Positions 35,582 to 42,828 of a DNA stretch of 43,849 bases are shown here, one piece after another. Each line of letters starts with the position of its first letter. Positions within the stretch are counted from its first letter, which is position 1. This DNA is from Candidatus Omnitrophota bacterium (GTDB taxonomy: Bacteria > Omnitrophota > Gorgyraeia > Gygaellales > Profunditerraquicolaceae): the NCBI GenBank assembly GCA_003644385.1, contig QNCD01000005.1, forward strand, positions 1 to 43,849, given 5' to 3'. Under the pieces are notes generated by a model. It worked only from the letters and a program-made list of their open reading frames with translations, had not been told where the DNA came from and made no database searches. Both the position numbers and the translations under genes were made by a program.

Positions 35582-38488
35582 ATGAGCGATATATTACGAG
35601 GCCTAAACAAGGAACAGCTGCAGGCAGTCACCCACAAAGAGGGGCCGCTGCTGATTATTGCCGGTGCTGGAACCGGCAAGACTACAGTAATCACCCGTAG
35701 AATCGCCTGGCTCTTATCTGAGGGCCTGGCTAAAACCAATGAGATCTTAGCCCTTACCTTTACCGATAAAGCCGCTAATGAGATGCTTGAGCGCGTGGAT
35801 GTCCTGGTGCCTTACGGCTACACTGATATCTGGATCTCTACCTTTCATGCCTTTGGTGATCGCCTGCTGCGCGAAAACGCGATTGTTGCCGGCTTAAACC
35901 CGGATTTTAAAGTGCTTACCCGGCCTGAGGCAGCAGTCTTCTTTCGCGAGCACCTCTTTGAATTCGACCTTAACTATTATCGGCCTTTGGCAGACCCTAC
36001 GCGCTTTATTGAAGCGCTGATTTCGCTTTTTAGCCGGGCCAAAGACGAAGATATCTCACCCGAAGAATACCTTAAATTCGCTAAAGAACTGGCCATAAAA
36101 GCCAAGCAAGAGCCAACTGACTTGCCCCTGCAGGAGGAAGCCCAGCAACAGCTGGAAGTAGCCCGCGCCTATGCCAAATACCAGGAGCTTTTAGCTCGCG
36201 AAGGATTAATTGATTTCGGAAACCAATTTTACTTAGCGCTAAACCTGTTCAGAGAGCATCCGTTGATCCTTAAACGCTACCAGGAGCAGTTTAAATATAT
36301 CTTGGTAGATGAATTCCAGGATACCAACTACGCCCAATATCAGCTGGCCAAGCTCTTAGCCGGCGAGAAGCGTAATATCACTGTCACGGGGGATGATGAC
36401 CAGTGCATTTACCGCTTTCGGGGCGCAGCCTATTCCAACCTCCTAAATTTTATCAAAGACTTTGCTGACGCTAAAAAAGTGAGCATTATCCAGAATTACC
36501 GCTCTACTCAGCCGCTCTTAGATTCAGCCTATCAACTCATCCAGCAGAATAATCCTGAGCGCTTTGAAGTCAAAGCCGGGATTAATAAACAACTCTTGGC
36601 GCAAGCTAAATCAGGGTCAGCGCCAAGACACCTGCACTTTGATACTAATTCGACCGAAGCAGATAATGTGGCGAAGTTAATCAAAGACAAAGTAGCAAAA
36701 AAAGATTTTCAATTTCGCGACTTTGCCATCTTGGTGCGCTCTAATTCCGATGCCCAGGCCTATTTACAATCCTTAAATATGCTTGGAATTCCCTGGCAGT
36801 TTAGCGGCAATCAGGGGCTTTACGCGCGCGAAGAAGTGCGTATCTGCATTAATTTCCTGCGCGTCACTGCCAATCCTTCAGACTCAATCAGCCTGTATTA
36901 CCTGGTAAGCTCTGAGATTTATAAATTAAACCTGGCTGATCTGAGTCTGTGCAATCACTATGCCAAACGCAGGAACCGGCCGCTTTATCAAGTCTTACAA
37001 AACTTAGAGACAACCCCGGAGTTAGAGGGGGTGAGTGAAAAATCGCGCAAAAAAATCAAAGAGATCTTATCCGATATCGAGAAATACCTGAAAATGAGCC
37101 GCCAAGAGACCACTGGCCGGCTTTTGTACAGCTTCTTAAATGACAGCGGCTATTTAAAGAAACTTACCAAAACTCAATCTCTAGAAAACGAAACCAGGAT
37201 CCAGAACCTGGCCAAGTTCTTTAATATGGTGCGCGATTTTGAACTGGTGGCAAAAGAGGATAAGGTGATCTTCTTTGTTAATTACCTTAATTTATTAATC
37301 GAAGCCGGTGATGACCCCTCAACAGTAGAGGCAGACTTAGATACCGATGCAGTAAACGTGCTGACCATTCATAAGGCAAAGGGCCTGGAATTTAGAGTGG
37401 TCTTTTTAGTGAGCTTAGTGAACGGCCGTTTTCCCTGGCCGCACCGCAGGCAACCCATTGAACTTCCGGATGCCTTGATAAAAGAGATTCTTCCCAGCGG
37501 AGATTTCCACCTTCAGGAAGAGCGCCGGCTCTTTTATGTGGGAATGACCCGGGCAAAAGAGGAATTATACTTAACCAGCGCAGATGATTACGGAGGAAAG
37601 CGCCTGCGTCGGGTAAGCCAGTTTGTGATTGAGGCATTGGGGTTAGAGGCAAAAGAAAAAGAAAAGAAGAAGGCAAGCGCTCTTGAGGCAATCCAGCGTT
37701 TTGCCGCGCCAAAAGAATCTCCCAAAACCAAACGCAAAGCAATCCCCAAAGATAAACTCTTGTCTTTAAGTTACTATCAGATTGATGACTATTCAACCTG
37801 CCCTTTAAAATACAAATACGTGCATATCCTGCGCGTGCCAATCTTAGAACACCACACCGTAATCTACGGCAGGGCAATGCATGATGCAGTGACTAAATAC
37901 TTCCAATATAAGTTAGCCGGCAAAAAAATCCAGCAGGGAGACTTAATCGAGATCTTCCGCAAGAGTTTTGATCCGCAAGGTTTCCTTGATGAAAAGCATC
38001 AAGAGGAGCGTTCGCGCATTGGAAGTGAGGCGTTGGTGCGTTTCTTTAAAGCAGAAGAGCGGCGCGATTCCAAGCCTAAATTCATTGAGAAAGATTTCTC
38101 CTTTATGCTTGATGAGAATAAAGTAAGAGGCAGGTTTGATCGGGTGGATGAGGATAAAGAGGGTGCGGTGATTATGGACTTTAAAACCTCTGAAATCAAG
38201 ACCCAAAAAGATGCGGATAAGCGCACTAAAGAGAGCCTGCAGCTTTCGCTCTATGCCCTGGCGTATCAGAAGATTTTTGGGGAGTTGCCAAACCGGGTCC
38301 AGTTATACTTCCTTGAGTCAGGGATTATTGGTAGTGCTGAGATTCAGGAGAAAGATTTGGAGAAGATTAAAGAGAAAGTTAAAGAAGTTGCTGCCGGAAT
38401 CCGCCAGCAGAAATTCCAAGCTACGCCTGCCTATATGGCCTGTCAGTTTTGCGCCTACAACCAAATTTGCCCCTCCGCAAAGCTGTAG
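35582..38488 (+). CDS. UvrD/Rep-type helicase fused to AddB-like Fe-S PD-(D/E)XK nuclease
   Basis: Residues 1 to about 700 are a superfamily-1A helicase: Walker A AGAGTGKTTVITRR (about 26-39), Walker B VDEFQDTN, motif IV QNYRSTQPLL, motif V TIHKAKGLEFRVVFL and motif VI VGMTRAKEELYL. After a basic linker the C-terminus is a RecB/AddB-type nuclease: YSTCPLKYKY (Cys about 740), GRAMHD, GRFDRVDE...VIMDFKTS, QLSLYALAYQ and CQFCAYNQICP. The four cysteines match the 4Fe-4S pin of AddB/AdnA-type nucleases. It likely acts in end resection or repair as a single-chain helicase-nuclease. Ribosome site is weak and distant (AAAGGAG). Confidence 0.9.
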   Translation: MSDILRGLNKEQLQAVTHKEGPLLIIAGAGTGKTTVITRRIAWLLSEGLAKTNEILALTFTDKAANEMLERVDVLVPYGYTDIWISTFHAFGDRLLRENAIVAGLNPDFKVLTRPEAAVFFREHLFEFDLNYYRPLADPTRFIEALISLFSRAKDEDISPEEYLKFAKELAIKAKQEPTDLPLQEEAQQQLEVARAYAKYQELLAREGLIDFGNQFYLALNLFREHPLILKRYQEQFKYILVDEFQDTNYAQYQLAKLLAGEKRNITVTGDDDQCIYRFRGAAYSNLLNFIKDFADAKKVSIIQNYRSTQPLLDSAYQLIQQNNPERFEVKAGINKQLLAQAKSGSAPRHLHFDTNSTEADNVAKLIKDKVAKKDFQFRDFAILVRSNSDAQAYLQSLNMLGIPWQFSGNQGLYAREEVRICINFLRVTANPSDSISLYYLVSSEIYKLNLADLSLCNHYAKRRNRPLYQVLQNLETTPELEGVSEKSRKKIKEILSDIEKYLKMSRQETTGRLLYSFLNDSGYLKKLTKTQSLENETRIQNLAKFFNMVRDFELVAKEDKVIFFVNYLNLLIEAGDDPSTVEADLDTDAVNVLTIHKAKGLEFRVVFLVSLVNGRFPWPHRRQPIELPDALIKEILPSGDFHLQEERRLFYVGMTRAKEELYLTSADDYGGKRLRRVSQFVIEALGLEAKEKEKKKASALEAIQRFAAPKESPKTKRKAIPKDKLLSLSYYQIDDYSTCPLKYKYVHILRVPILEHHTVIYGRAMHDAVTKYFQYKLAGKKIQQGDLIEIFRKSFDPQGFLDEKHQEERSRIGSEALVRFFKAEERRDSKPKFIEKDFSFMLDENKVRGRFDRVDEDKEGAVIMDFKTSEIKTQKDADKRTKESLQLSLYALAYQKIFGELPNRVQLYFLESGIIGSAEIQEKDLEKIKEKVKEVAAGIRQQKFQATPAYMACQFCAYNQICPSAKL

Positions 38489-38540
38489 GGACTGCCCCCG
38501 TCTTGGCTATAGACTGAATCCGAAGGGGACTGTCCCTAAC
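38488..38540. repeat. GGGGACTGTCCC-type repeat after the helicase gene
   Basis: TAGGGACTGCCCCCG ... CCGAAGGGGACTGTCCCTAAC; the second half is nearly identical to 34797-34821, including the CCGAA and TAAC flanks. Confidence 0.7.
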
Positions 38541-38553
38541 GAAGCATTAGCTT

Positions 38554-38721
38554 AGCGGGTCCTGCCTTGGCTGTGCTTTCGCGGGGACGTTTGTTGCGGC
38601 CCAGCGTGCCGCAACTGCACTCCGTTCCAGCCCTTCGCTCTCACTGACATTTTATAGCTGGCGAACCTTGCCCGCTCAGGGCTTCCACAGGCCCCGCTCA
38701 ACCACAGCCAAGTCACCCGCT
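38554..38721 (-). repeat. About 168-bp terminal-inverted-repeat element, copy B (inverted)
   Basis: Reverse complement of this stretch begins AGCGGGTGACTTGGCTGTG and ends CACAGCCAAGGCAGGACCCGCT, so its ends form a stem of about 17 pairs. It aligns end to end with copy A (7911-8079), sharing GTGAGAGCGA and CGTCCCCGCGA blocks. Together with the promoter downstream it explains most of the 418-bp gap between the helicase and lipoprotein genes. Confidence 0.85.
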
Positions 38722-38786
38722 AATCTCCAGAGAAATCGCTTGATTTAAACTGCCAAATGCTGTAAAATTGTTACACACTTGCTTTA

Positions 38787-38816
38787 TTAACATTCAATAC
38801 AAAGGCGTGTTATAAT
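38787..38816 (+). promoter_or_regulatory. Probable promoter upstream of the first lipoprotein gene
   Basis: TTAACA (38787-38792), an 18-bp spacer and TATAAT (38811-38816). Transcription from here would begin just before the hairpin at 38841-38879. Confidence 0.65.
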
Positions 38817-38840
38817 GGTTATGGGATAGGTGAAATTTAT

Positions 38841-38880
38841 AAGGCGATTCTCTAAGAAACAGAGAGTTGCCTTTATTTTT
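38841..38880 (+). terminator. Leader hairpin followed by T-rich run (terminator or attenuator)
   Basis: AAGGCGATTCTCT and AGAGAGTTGCCTT flank a short AAGAAAC loop and are followed by TATTTTT. It lies between the promoter and the lipoprotein start, so it would act as an attenuator. A similar hairpin occurs at 41140-41178. Confidence 0.6.
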
Positions 38881-38906
38881 AGAACTATTAATACAAAGGG
38901 GGGTGT

Positions 38907-39413
38907 ATGAAAGGAAAAGGAGTAATTGCAGTTTTGTTGCTATGCGCGTTCATCCTGACTGGATGTGCAAGTATTGTTGGGAAGGATATGTTTCCCTTAA
39001 CAATTAATAGTACTCCAGAAGGAGCAACAGTATCAATTAAAGATGAGAGTGGCATGAAAGTGTATACAGGAATAACTCCAGCTACCGTTGCATTAGCTGC
39101 CGGAGAAGCTTACTTTCATGCAAAGACTTACAATATTACTTTGTCTAAAGAGGGTTATATGGACCAGCATATTCAAGTAAAAGCAACTCTGAGTGGTTGG
39201 TATTTTGGTAATATTCTTTTTGGTGGCTTGATTGGCATGTTGATCGTTGATCCTATAACAGGAAAGATGTGGAAACTAAAAACCAATGTTTGGGGTGAAC
39301 TTACCCCTGAAGCTCAGCAAGGAGCTTCAAATCAAACTGAGCGAACATTGAAAATTGTGACATTGGATCAAGTTCCTCAGCACATGAGAAAGCATTTAGT
39401 AAGCCTTAATTAA
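38907..39413 (+). CDS. PEGA-like lipoprotein
   Basis: The 168-residue protein has a lipoprotein signal: basic start, hydrophobic AVLLLCAFIL and lipobox LTGC at about residues 17-20. Following it is a PEGA-like beta domain (INSTPEGATVSIKDESG, 'YTGITPATVALAAG', 'YNITLSKEGYMDQ'). A glycine-rich hydrophobic hairpin (YFGNILFGGLIGMLIVDP) interrupts the second half, as in other surface PEGA lipoproteins. It resembles the lipoprotein at 42829 in layout. It is bounded by a leader hairpin upstream and an intrinsic terminator downstream, so it is a single-gene unit. Confidence 0.8.
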   Translation: MKGKGVIAVLLLCAFILTGCASIVGKDMFPLTINSTPEGATVSIKDESGMKVYTGITPATVALAAGEAYFHAKTYNITLSKEGYMDQHIQVKATLSGWYFGNILFGGLIGMLIVDPITGKMWKLKTNVWGELTPEAQQGASNQTERTLKIVTLDQVPQHMRKHLVSLN

Positions 39414-39434
39414 TTTAATTATTCTGTTCTATAT

Positions 39435-39468
39435 AGGGCTGGATTTAACCGTTCAGCCCTTTTTATTT
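39435..39468 (+). terminator. Intrinsic terminator after the first lipoprotein gene
   Basis: AGGGCTG and CAGCCCT form a perfect 7-bp stem followed by TTTTTATTT, 22 bp after the stop codon. Confidence 0.85.
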
Positions 39469-39478
39469 GAGAAGTAGC

Positions 39479-39592
39479 GGAAGATAGGGGACGTTTCTAG
39501 GGGTTGGAAGGGTTTGGAAATAAATAAGTTGCAAAGGATTTGAATTTGGACTTTGCCCCTCAGCGAATAAATACTCGTTGGGGGCTTTTTTA
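39479..39592 (+). repeat. About 110-bp direct repeat, copy 1 (left of the R-M pair)
   Basis: Begins GGAAGATAGGGGACGTTTCT and ends with the hairpin GCCCCTCAGCGA ... TCGTTGGGGGC plus a T-run, which could terminate transcription. It matches 41344-41454 almost base for base; a third, decayed copy of its first half lies near 42748-42800. Confidence 0.9.
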
Positions 39593-39677
39593 TTGAAAAA
39601 AACCTGTTAGATTTTGCACCTTTTACGTCTATTATAGTAGAAAGAGAAAGTTGACGTATAGCTAAGGAGGTGGTAAA

Positions 39678-40565
39678 ATGAATTTAGATGAAATAGCTAA
39701 TAACCAACCTATTGTTATCATGCCTAGTGTTACACAAGTAAGATCATCCTATAGAAGAGACGTATTTTACCTAACTAAAGGCGTTTCTCATAAGTCTAGT
39801 TTGGAAGAAAAGAAGCATGGTATAGTTCTATTCAAGGGAAACTGTTTCGATATCCTTCCTACTATACCAGAGAATTCAATTGATATGATATTTGCTGATC
39901 CGCCATATTTTTTATCTAACGGCGGAATAACTTGCCATGCTGGTCGAATGGTTTCGGTAAATAAAGGTAAATGGGATGTTTCTAAAGGTATTGAAGAAAA
40001 TTTTATTTTTACTCAAAGATGGTTAAGAGAATGTCAAAGAGTTTTAACGCCAAATGGCACAATTTGGGTATCCGGCACAGCACATATAATTTATACTGTT
40101 GGCTCTGCGATGCAGTCATTAGGTTATAAGATATTAAACGATATTGCTTGGTTTAAAGTTAATCCCCCGCCGAATTTAAGTTGCCGTTATTTTACACATT
40201 CAACCGAAACCATTATTTGGGCTGCAAAAAATAAAGCAAGTAGGCATCATTTTAACTATTCCTTGATGAAGAAAATGAATAATAATAAACAAATGCTTAG
40301 TCTTTGGTCAATAAAAGCTCCTGGTCCCGCAGAGAAAATATATGGCAAACATCCTACCCAAAAACCAATAGAATTGTTAGATAGGATTGTTTTAGCCTCT
40401 ACAAGACCTGGGGATATAGTATTAGATCCTTTTAGTGGCAGCGGGACAACTGGTATTGCCGCATTTAAAGAAGGTAGGCAATATATAGGTATAGAATTGG
40501 AACAATCATATCTTGATGTTTCTATCAAGAGATTAAAAGATGCTTTCAAGGAGAAGGAAAAATGA
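39678..40565 (+). CDS. DpnA-like adenine-specific DNA methyltransferase (beta-class)
   Basis: The catalytic FADPPYFLSNGG (about 72-83) precedes the SAM-binding DPFSGSGTTG (about 250-259), the beta-group order of amino-methyltransferases. 'MVSVNKGKWD', 'NPPPNLSCRYFTHSTETIIWA' and 'GKHPTQKP' resemble the M.DpnIIB/DpnA group, which modifies adenine in GATC; the specificity here is inferred, not shown. An excellent AAGGAGGTGG ribosome site precedes the ATG. It shares ATGA with the nuclease gene downstream. The pair is AT-rich by eye against its neighbours and lies between direct repeats, suggesting transfer. Confidence 0.92.
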   Translation: MNLDEIANNQPIVIMPSVTQVRSSYRRDVFYLTKGVSHKSSLEEKKHGIVLFKGNCFDILPTIPENSIDMIFADPPYFLSNGGITCHAGRMVSVNKGKWDVSKGIEENFIFTQRWLRECQRVLTPNGTIWVSGTAHIIYTVGSAMQSLGYKILNDIAWFKVNPPPNLSCRYFTHSTETIIWAAKNKASRHHFNYSLMKKMNNNKQMLSLWSIKAPGPAEKIYGKHPTQKPIELLDRIVLASTRPGDIVLDPFSGSGTTGIAAFKEGRQYIGIELEQSYLDVSIKRLKDAFKEKEK

Positions 40566-41092
40566 TTAGGGGCGGTAAGGGTGGATCTAAAACAGCTTTC
40601 TCTGGATTAAAGTTTGAATCTAGAGTAGCTATGAAGAATCTTTTAAATTCCCTTCCGGGCTATAATGTTAAAGACGAAACTGTTTATTTCAAAGGCCAAA
40701 AAGTCGCTGAATTCTATGGAAAGAATAAGTTATACAAAAATTTACTCGAGCCAAATAAAATTGATTATTCTGTAATAATTTCTAAAAAATTATTACCCGA
40801 TGAAGCAATCTTAATTTTAGCTGGAAAAACACTTTATATTATTGAAATTAAGTTTCAAGAGATAGCTGGATCTGTAGACGAAAAGTTACAAACCTGTGAT
40901 TTTAAAAATAAGCAGTATAATAAATTACTTTCTCCGTTAGGAATATCGGTTAAATATGTCTATGTTTTAAGTGATTGGTTTAAAAAGGATGTATACAGAG
41001 ATGTTTTAAAATATGTTGAGTCGGTCGGTTGTTATTATTTCTTTCACGAATTACCATTAAATTTCTTAGGCTTACCTGAACCCACAAAATAA
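40562..41092 (+). CDS. Probable type II restriction endonuclease (PD-(D/E)XK-like)
   Basis: The 176-residue protein starts MIRGGKGGSKTAFSGLKFES, a glycine-rich opening seen in several small type II endonucleases. The likely active site is 'NKIDYSVII' (Asp about 76) with 'LYIIEIKFQE' (EIK about 94-96), then GSVDEKLQTCDFKNKQY. It is not DpnII- or MboI-like in length. Role is inferred from the motif and from the 4-bp translational overlap with the methyltransferase; if right, the pair is a complete restriction-modification unit, probably for the methylase's site. Confidence 0.75.
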   Translation: MIRGGKGGSKTAFSGLKFESRVAMKNLLNSLPGYNVKDETVYFKGQKVAEFYGKNKLYKNLLEPNKIDYSVIISKKLLPDEAILILAGKTLYIIEIKFQEIAGSVDEKLQTCDFKNKQYNKLLSPLGISVKYVYVLSDWFKKDVYRDVLKYVESVGCYYFFHELPLNFLGLPEPTK

Positions 41093-41139
41093 TTTCTACT
41101 GTAATAAGGTGGCTGGTGAAGTTGAATTAACAAGATCTC

Positions 41140-41178
41140 AAAGGCAATTCTTTAAAAGATAGGGTGTTGCCTTTTTTA
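41140..41178 (+). terminator. Hairpin with T-run after the endonuclease gene
   Basis: AAGGCAATTCTTT and GGGTGTTGCCTT flank a short loop, followed by TTTT. It closely resembles the leader hairpin at 38841 (AAGGCGATTCTCT ... AGTTGCCTT). Serves as terminator for the R-M pair, or as leader of the small ORF that starts 8 bp later. Confidence 0.6.
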
Positions 41179-41185
41179 ATATTAT

Positions 41186-41351
41186 ATGGATGAGCCGGAT
41201 TTTTGGGATTTTATGATGGATGGTGGGGATGAGTTGTTGAATAGCGAAGTCTGCCAGGTGTGCGGGGAGACGGTTTATTGGAATCAGGTAGAAGAAGTGG
41301 GTGGATGAAAGTAAGAGCCTAGCCAAGTGCCCCAAATGCGTTAGAAGATAG
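41186..41351 (+). pseudogene. Frameshifted small zinc-ribbon gene
   Basis: The ATG frame reads MDEPDFWDFMMDGGDELL..., has CQVCGETVYW and stops after 40 codons (41308). In a neighbouring frame the sequence continues as VDESKSLAKCPKCVRR and stops at 41351. Joined, they give a normal two-CxxC zinc ribbon of about 54 residues, so a small indel near 41290-41305 (GAAGAAGTGGGTGGATG) has split it, or an assembly error has. Family not recognised. The 3' end runs into direct-repeat copy 2. Confidence 0.65.
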
Positions 41352-41454
41352 GGACGTTTCTAGGGGTTGGGAGGGTTTGGAAATAAATAAGTTGCAAAGG
41401 ATTTGAATTTGGACTTTGGCTCTCAGCGAATAAATACTCGTTGGGGGCCTTTTA
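41344..41454 (+). repeat. About 110-bp direct repeat, copy 2 (right of the R-M pair)
   Basis: Same sequence as 39479-39592 with a handful of differences (GGGACG for GGGGACG, GGGAGGG for GGAAGGG, TTGGCTCTC for TTGCCCCTC). Same orientation, 1865 bp apart, bracketing methyltransferase, endonuclease and the broken zinc-ribbon gene. Confidence 0.9.
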
Positions 41455-41475
41455 TTTAGCATTTTGAAACGAAAG

Positions 41476-41484
41476 TGGTATAAT
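41476..41484 (+). promoter_or_regulatory. Extended -10 promoter candidate before the LapA-like gene
   Basis: TGGTATAAT is an extended -10 (TGn plus TATAAT), 38 bp before the ATG at 41522; no good -35 is visible. GGAGGTG precedes the start codon. Confidence 0.5.
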
Positions 41485-41521
41485 TAGCTAAGAAAAAGGC
41501 TCGTATAGATGGAGGTGTAGA

Positions 41522-41704
41522 ATGAAGCCAAAAGTGATTGTGGCAATTGTCCTGGGAGCTTTATTTTTTATTATTTTACTACAGAATATACAAGTAGCTT
41601 CTTTAAAGTTATTATTCTGGGAAATAAGCATGTCGCGGATTATTCTATTTCCGTTACTGATGCTTGCAGGATTTATTATAGGTTTTTTTGTCGGACGTAA
41701 GTAA
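41522..41704 (+). CDS. LapA-like (DUF1049) small membrane protein
   Basis: The 60-residue protein consists of two membrane helices (VIVAIVLGALFFIILLQNIQ and IILFPLLMLAGFIIGFFVG) joined by the family's 'VASLKLLFWEISMSRIIL' turn. DUF1049/LapA proteins are linked to lipopolysaccharide assembly and heat-shock response in enterobacteria; here only the fold class can be stated. A GGAGGTGTAG ribosome site precedes the ATG. It lies 32 bp upstream of the beta-repeat protein, likely the same transcript. Confidence 0.85.
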   Translation: MKPKVIVAIVLGALFFIILLQNIQVASLKLLFWEISMSRIILFPLLMLAGFIIGFFVGRK

Positions 41705-41736
41705 TGGGAATGGTTTTGGGGAAGATATAAAATGCT

Positions 41737-42735
41737 ATGCATAAAGTCAGGTATGAGATAGATCCGCATAACAGGTTGGTAGAAAAAAGTGCGGGATTGC
41801 GGGGCCTAAGAAAGGTTTTAGACGGCAGGTTTAAGGTTGGTAAGAAGAATAGTTTATCCTACCATGTCAAATCTGCGGTGCCTGCGGGTGCAAAGGCGCC
41901 GCATCAGGTTAAATTAAAAGGCAAATGGTCACTGAACAAGAACCATGACTTATGCCTTACTCTTGATAAGTGGAAGAGGCAGACTTTCGGGGATCAGCTG
42001 AGGCTGCAGGGCCAGATAGTTGATGTGCGCAAGAATTCTTTGCTCTTTGCGCTCAGGACCAGGAAAAGAGACAGGTCTACATCAATATACGCCTTAGAAC
42101 TTAGCGGCGTATGGAAGGCAGATAAGCATAACAGGTTGAACTTTAGAGTCAATAAGGGAAAAGATGAATATGATACCCTGAATTTTGACGGGATATGGCA
42201 GATCGGTAAGAATTATCAGATTATATATAGGTATAAGAAAAAAGACCTTCTGCGTAAAGTTAAGAAGACTCATACCCTGGCTTTTAAAGGGCACTGGGAT
42301 ATTTGGGATAAATACCGCTTATCTTATGTTATCGATAAAGCAAGTGGCTCAGTCTTTGATTTTAAAACTGGCTTAGGAATATTCAGGGATAAATATATTA
42401 AATACGAGGTGGGGGTGGGGTTATCGCGTAGAGCTTTGCTCGTTAAACGCAGCATTACTTTCTTTGGTAAATGGAAGATTAAGAAATCTGTAGGTTTGAT
42501 TTTTGAGATTGAAGAGGCCAGGAGAAAGATTCAGCAGATAGTTTTTGGCGCAGATGCCAGGCTTACTAAGCGGGATACGGTGGTATTTAAGTTAAAGAAT
42601 AACTTAAATCAGGGAGTAGGGTCAAGCTTAGAGCTTTCGCGGGACATTTTCAATAAAGAAGGCCAGGTATTCTTACGCTTGCTTAAATCCGGAAGCGAAA
42701 AAACAATTCTTGCCGGCTCTGGTTTCAGGTGGTAA
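41737..42735 (+). CDS. Unrecognised protein of about ten short beta-type repeats
   Basis: The 332-residue protein has no signal peptide and no family I recognise. It is built from units of 27-33 residues with the consensus (D/K/S)G-x-W-x-h-x-K-x-x-x-L-x-h-x-h-x-K, for example DGRFKVGKKNSLSYHVKS, KGKWSLNKNHDLCLTLDK, SGVWKADKHNRLNFRVNK, DGIWQIGKNYQIIYRYKK, KGHWDIWDKYRLSYVIDK and FGKWKIKKSVGLIFEIEE. The unit glycines fall at about residues 30, 62, 92, 124, 152, 185, 212, 244 and 271. Alternating polar/hydrophobic strands suggest a closed or stacked beta-sheet. It is strongly basic. The final GSGFRW resembles a truncated unit. Confidence 0.75.
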   Translation: MHKVRYEIDPHNRLVEKSAGLRGLRKVLDGRFKVGKKNSLSYHVKSAVPAGAKAPHQVKLKGKWSLNKNHDLCLTLDKWKRQTFGDQLRLQGQIVDVRKNSLLFALRTRKRDRSTSIYALELSGVWKADKHNRLNFRVNKGKDEYDTLNFDGIWQIGKNYQIIYRYKKKDLLRKVKKTHTLAFKGHWDIWDKYRLSYVIDKASGSVFDFKTGLGIFRDKYIKYEVGVGLSRRALLVKRSITFFGKWKIKKSVGLIFEIEEARRKIQQIVFGADARLTKRDTVVFKLKNNLNQGVGSSLELSRDIFNKEGQVFLRLLKSGSEKTILAGSGFRW

Positions 42736-42747
42736 AAAGATAGGAGA

Positions 42748-42800
42748 TAGGGGACGTTTCTAGGGTTTGCAAAGGTTTAAAAATAAAAAGGTTAGGAAGC
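42748..42800 (+). repeat. Decayed third copy of the direct repeat (first half only)
   Basis: GATAGGGGACGTTTCTAGGG followed by TTTGCAAAGGTTTAAAAATAAAAAGGTT aligns with the first half of the 110-bp repeat; the terminator-like second half is absent. Confidence 0.7.
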
Positions 42801-42828
42801 AATTTATTTTGAAGTTAAGGAGGTAGTA

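Noticed and set aside
37392-37877. 161-aa minus-strand ORF
   Set aside because: Lies antisense within the helicase-nuclease gene, has no recognisable motif or ribosome site and low-complexity composition typical of a shadow frame.
38211-38555. 114-aa plus-strand ORF at the helicase 3' end
   Set aside because: Alternative frame of the nuclease domain running into a spacer repeat; basic, low-information sequence.
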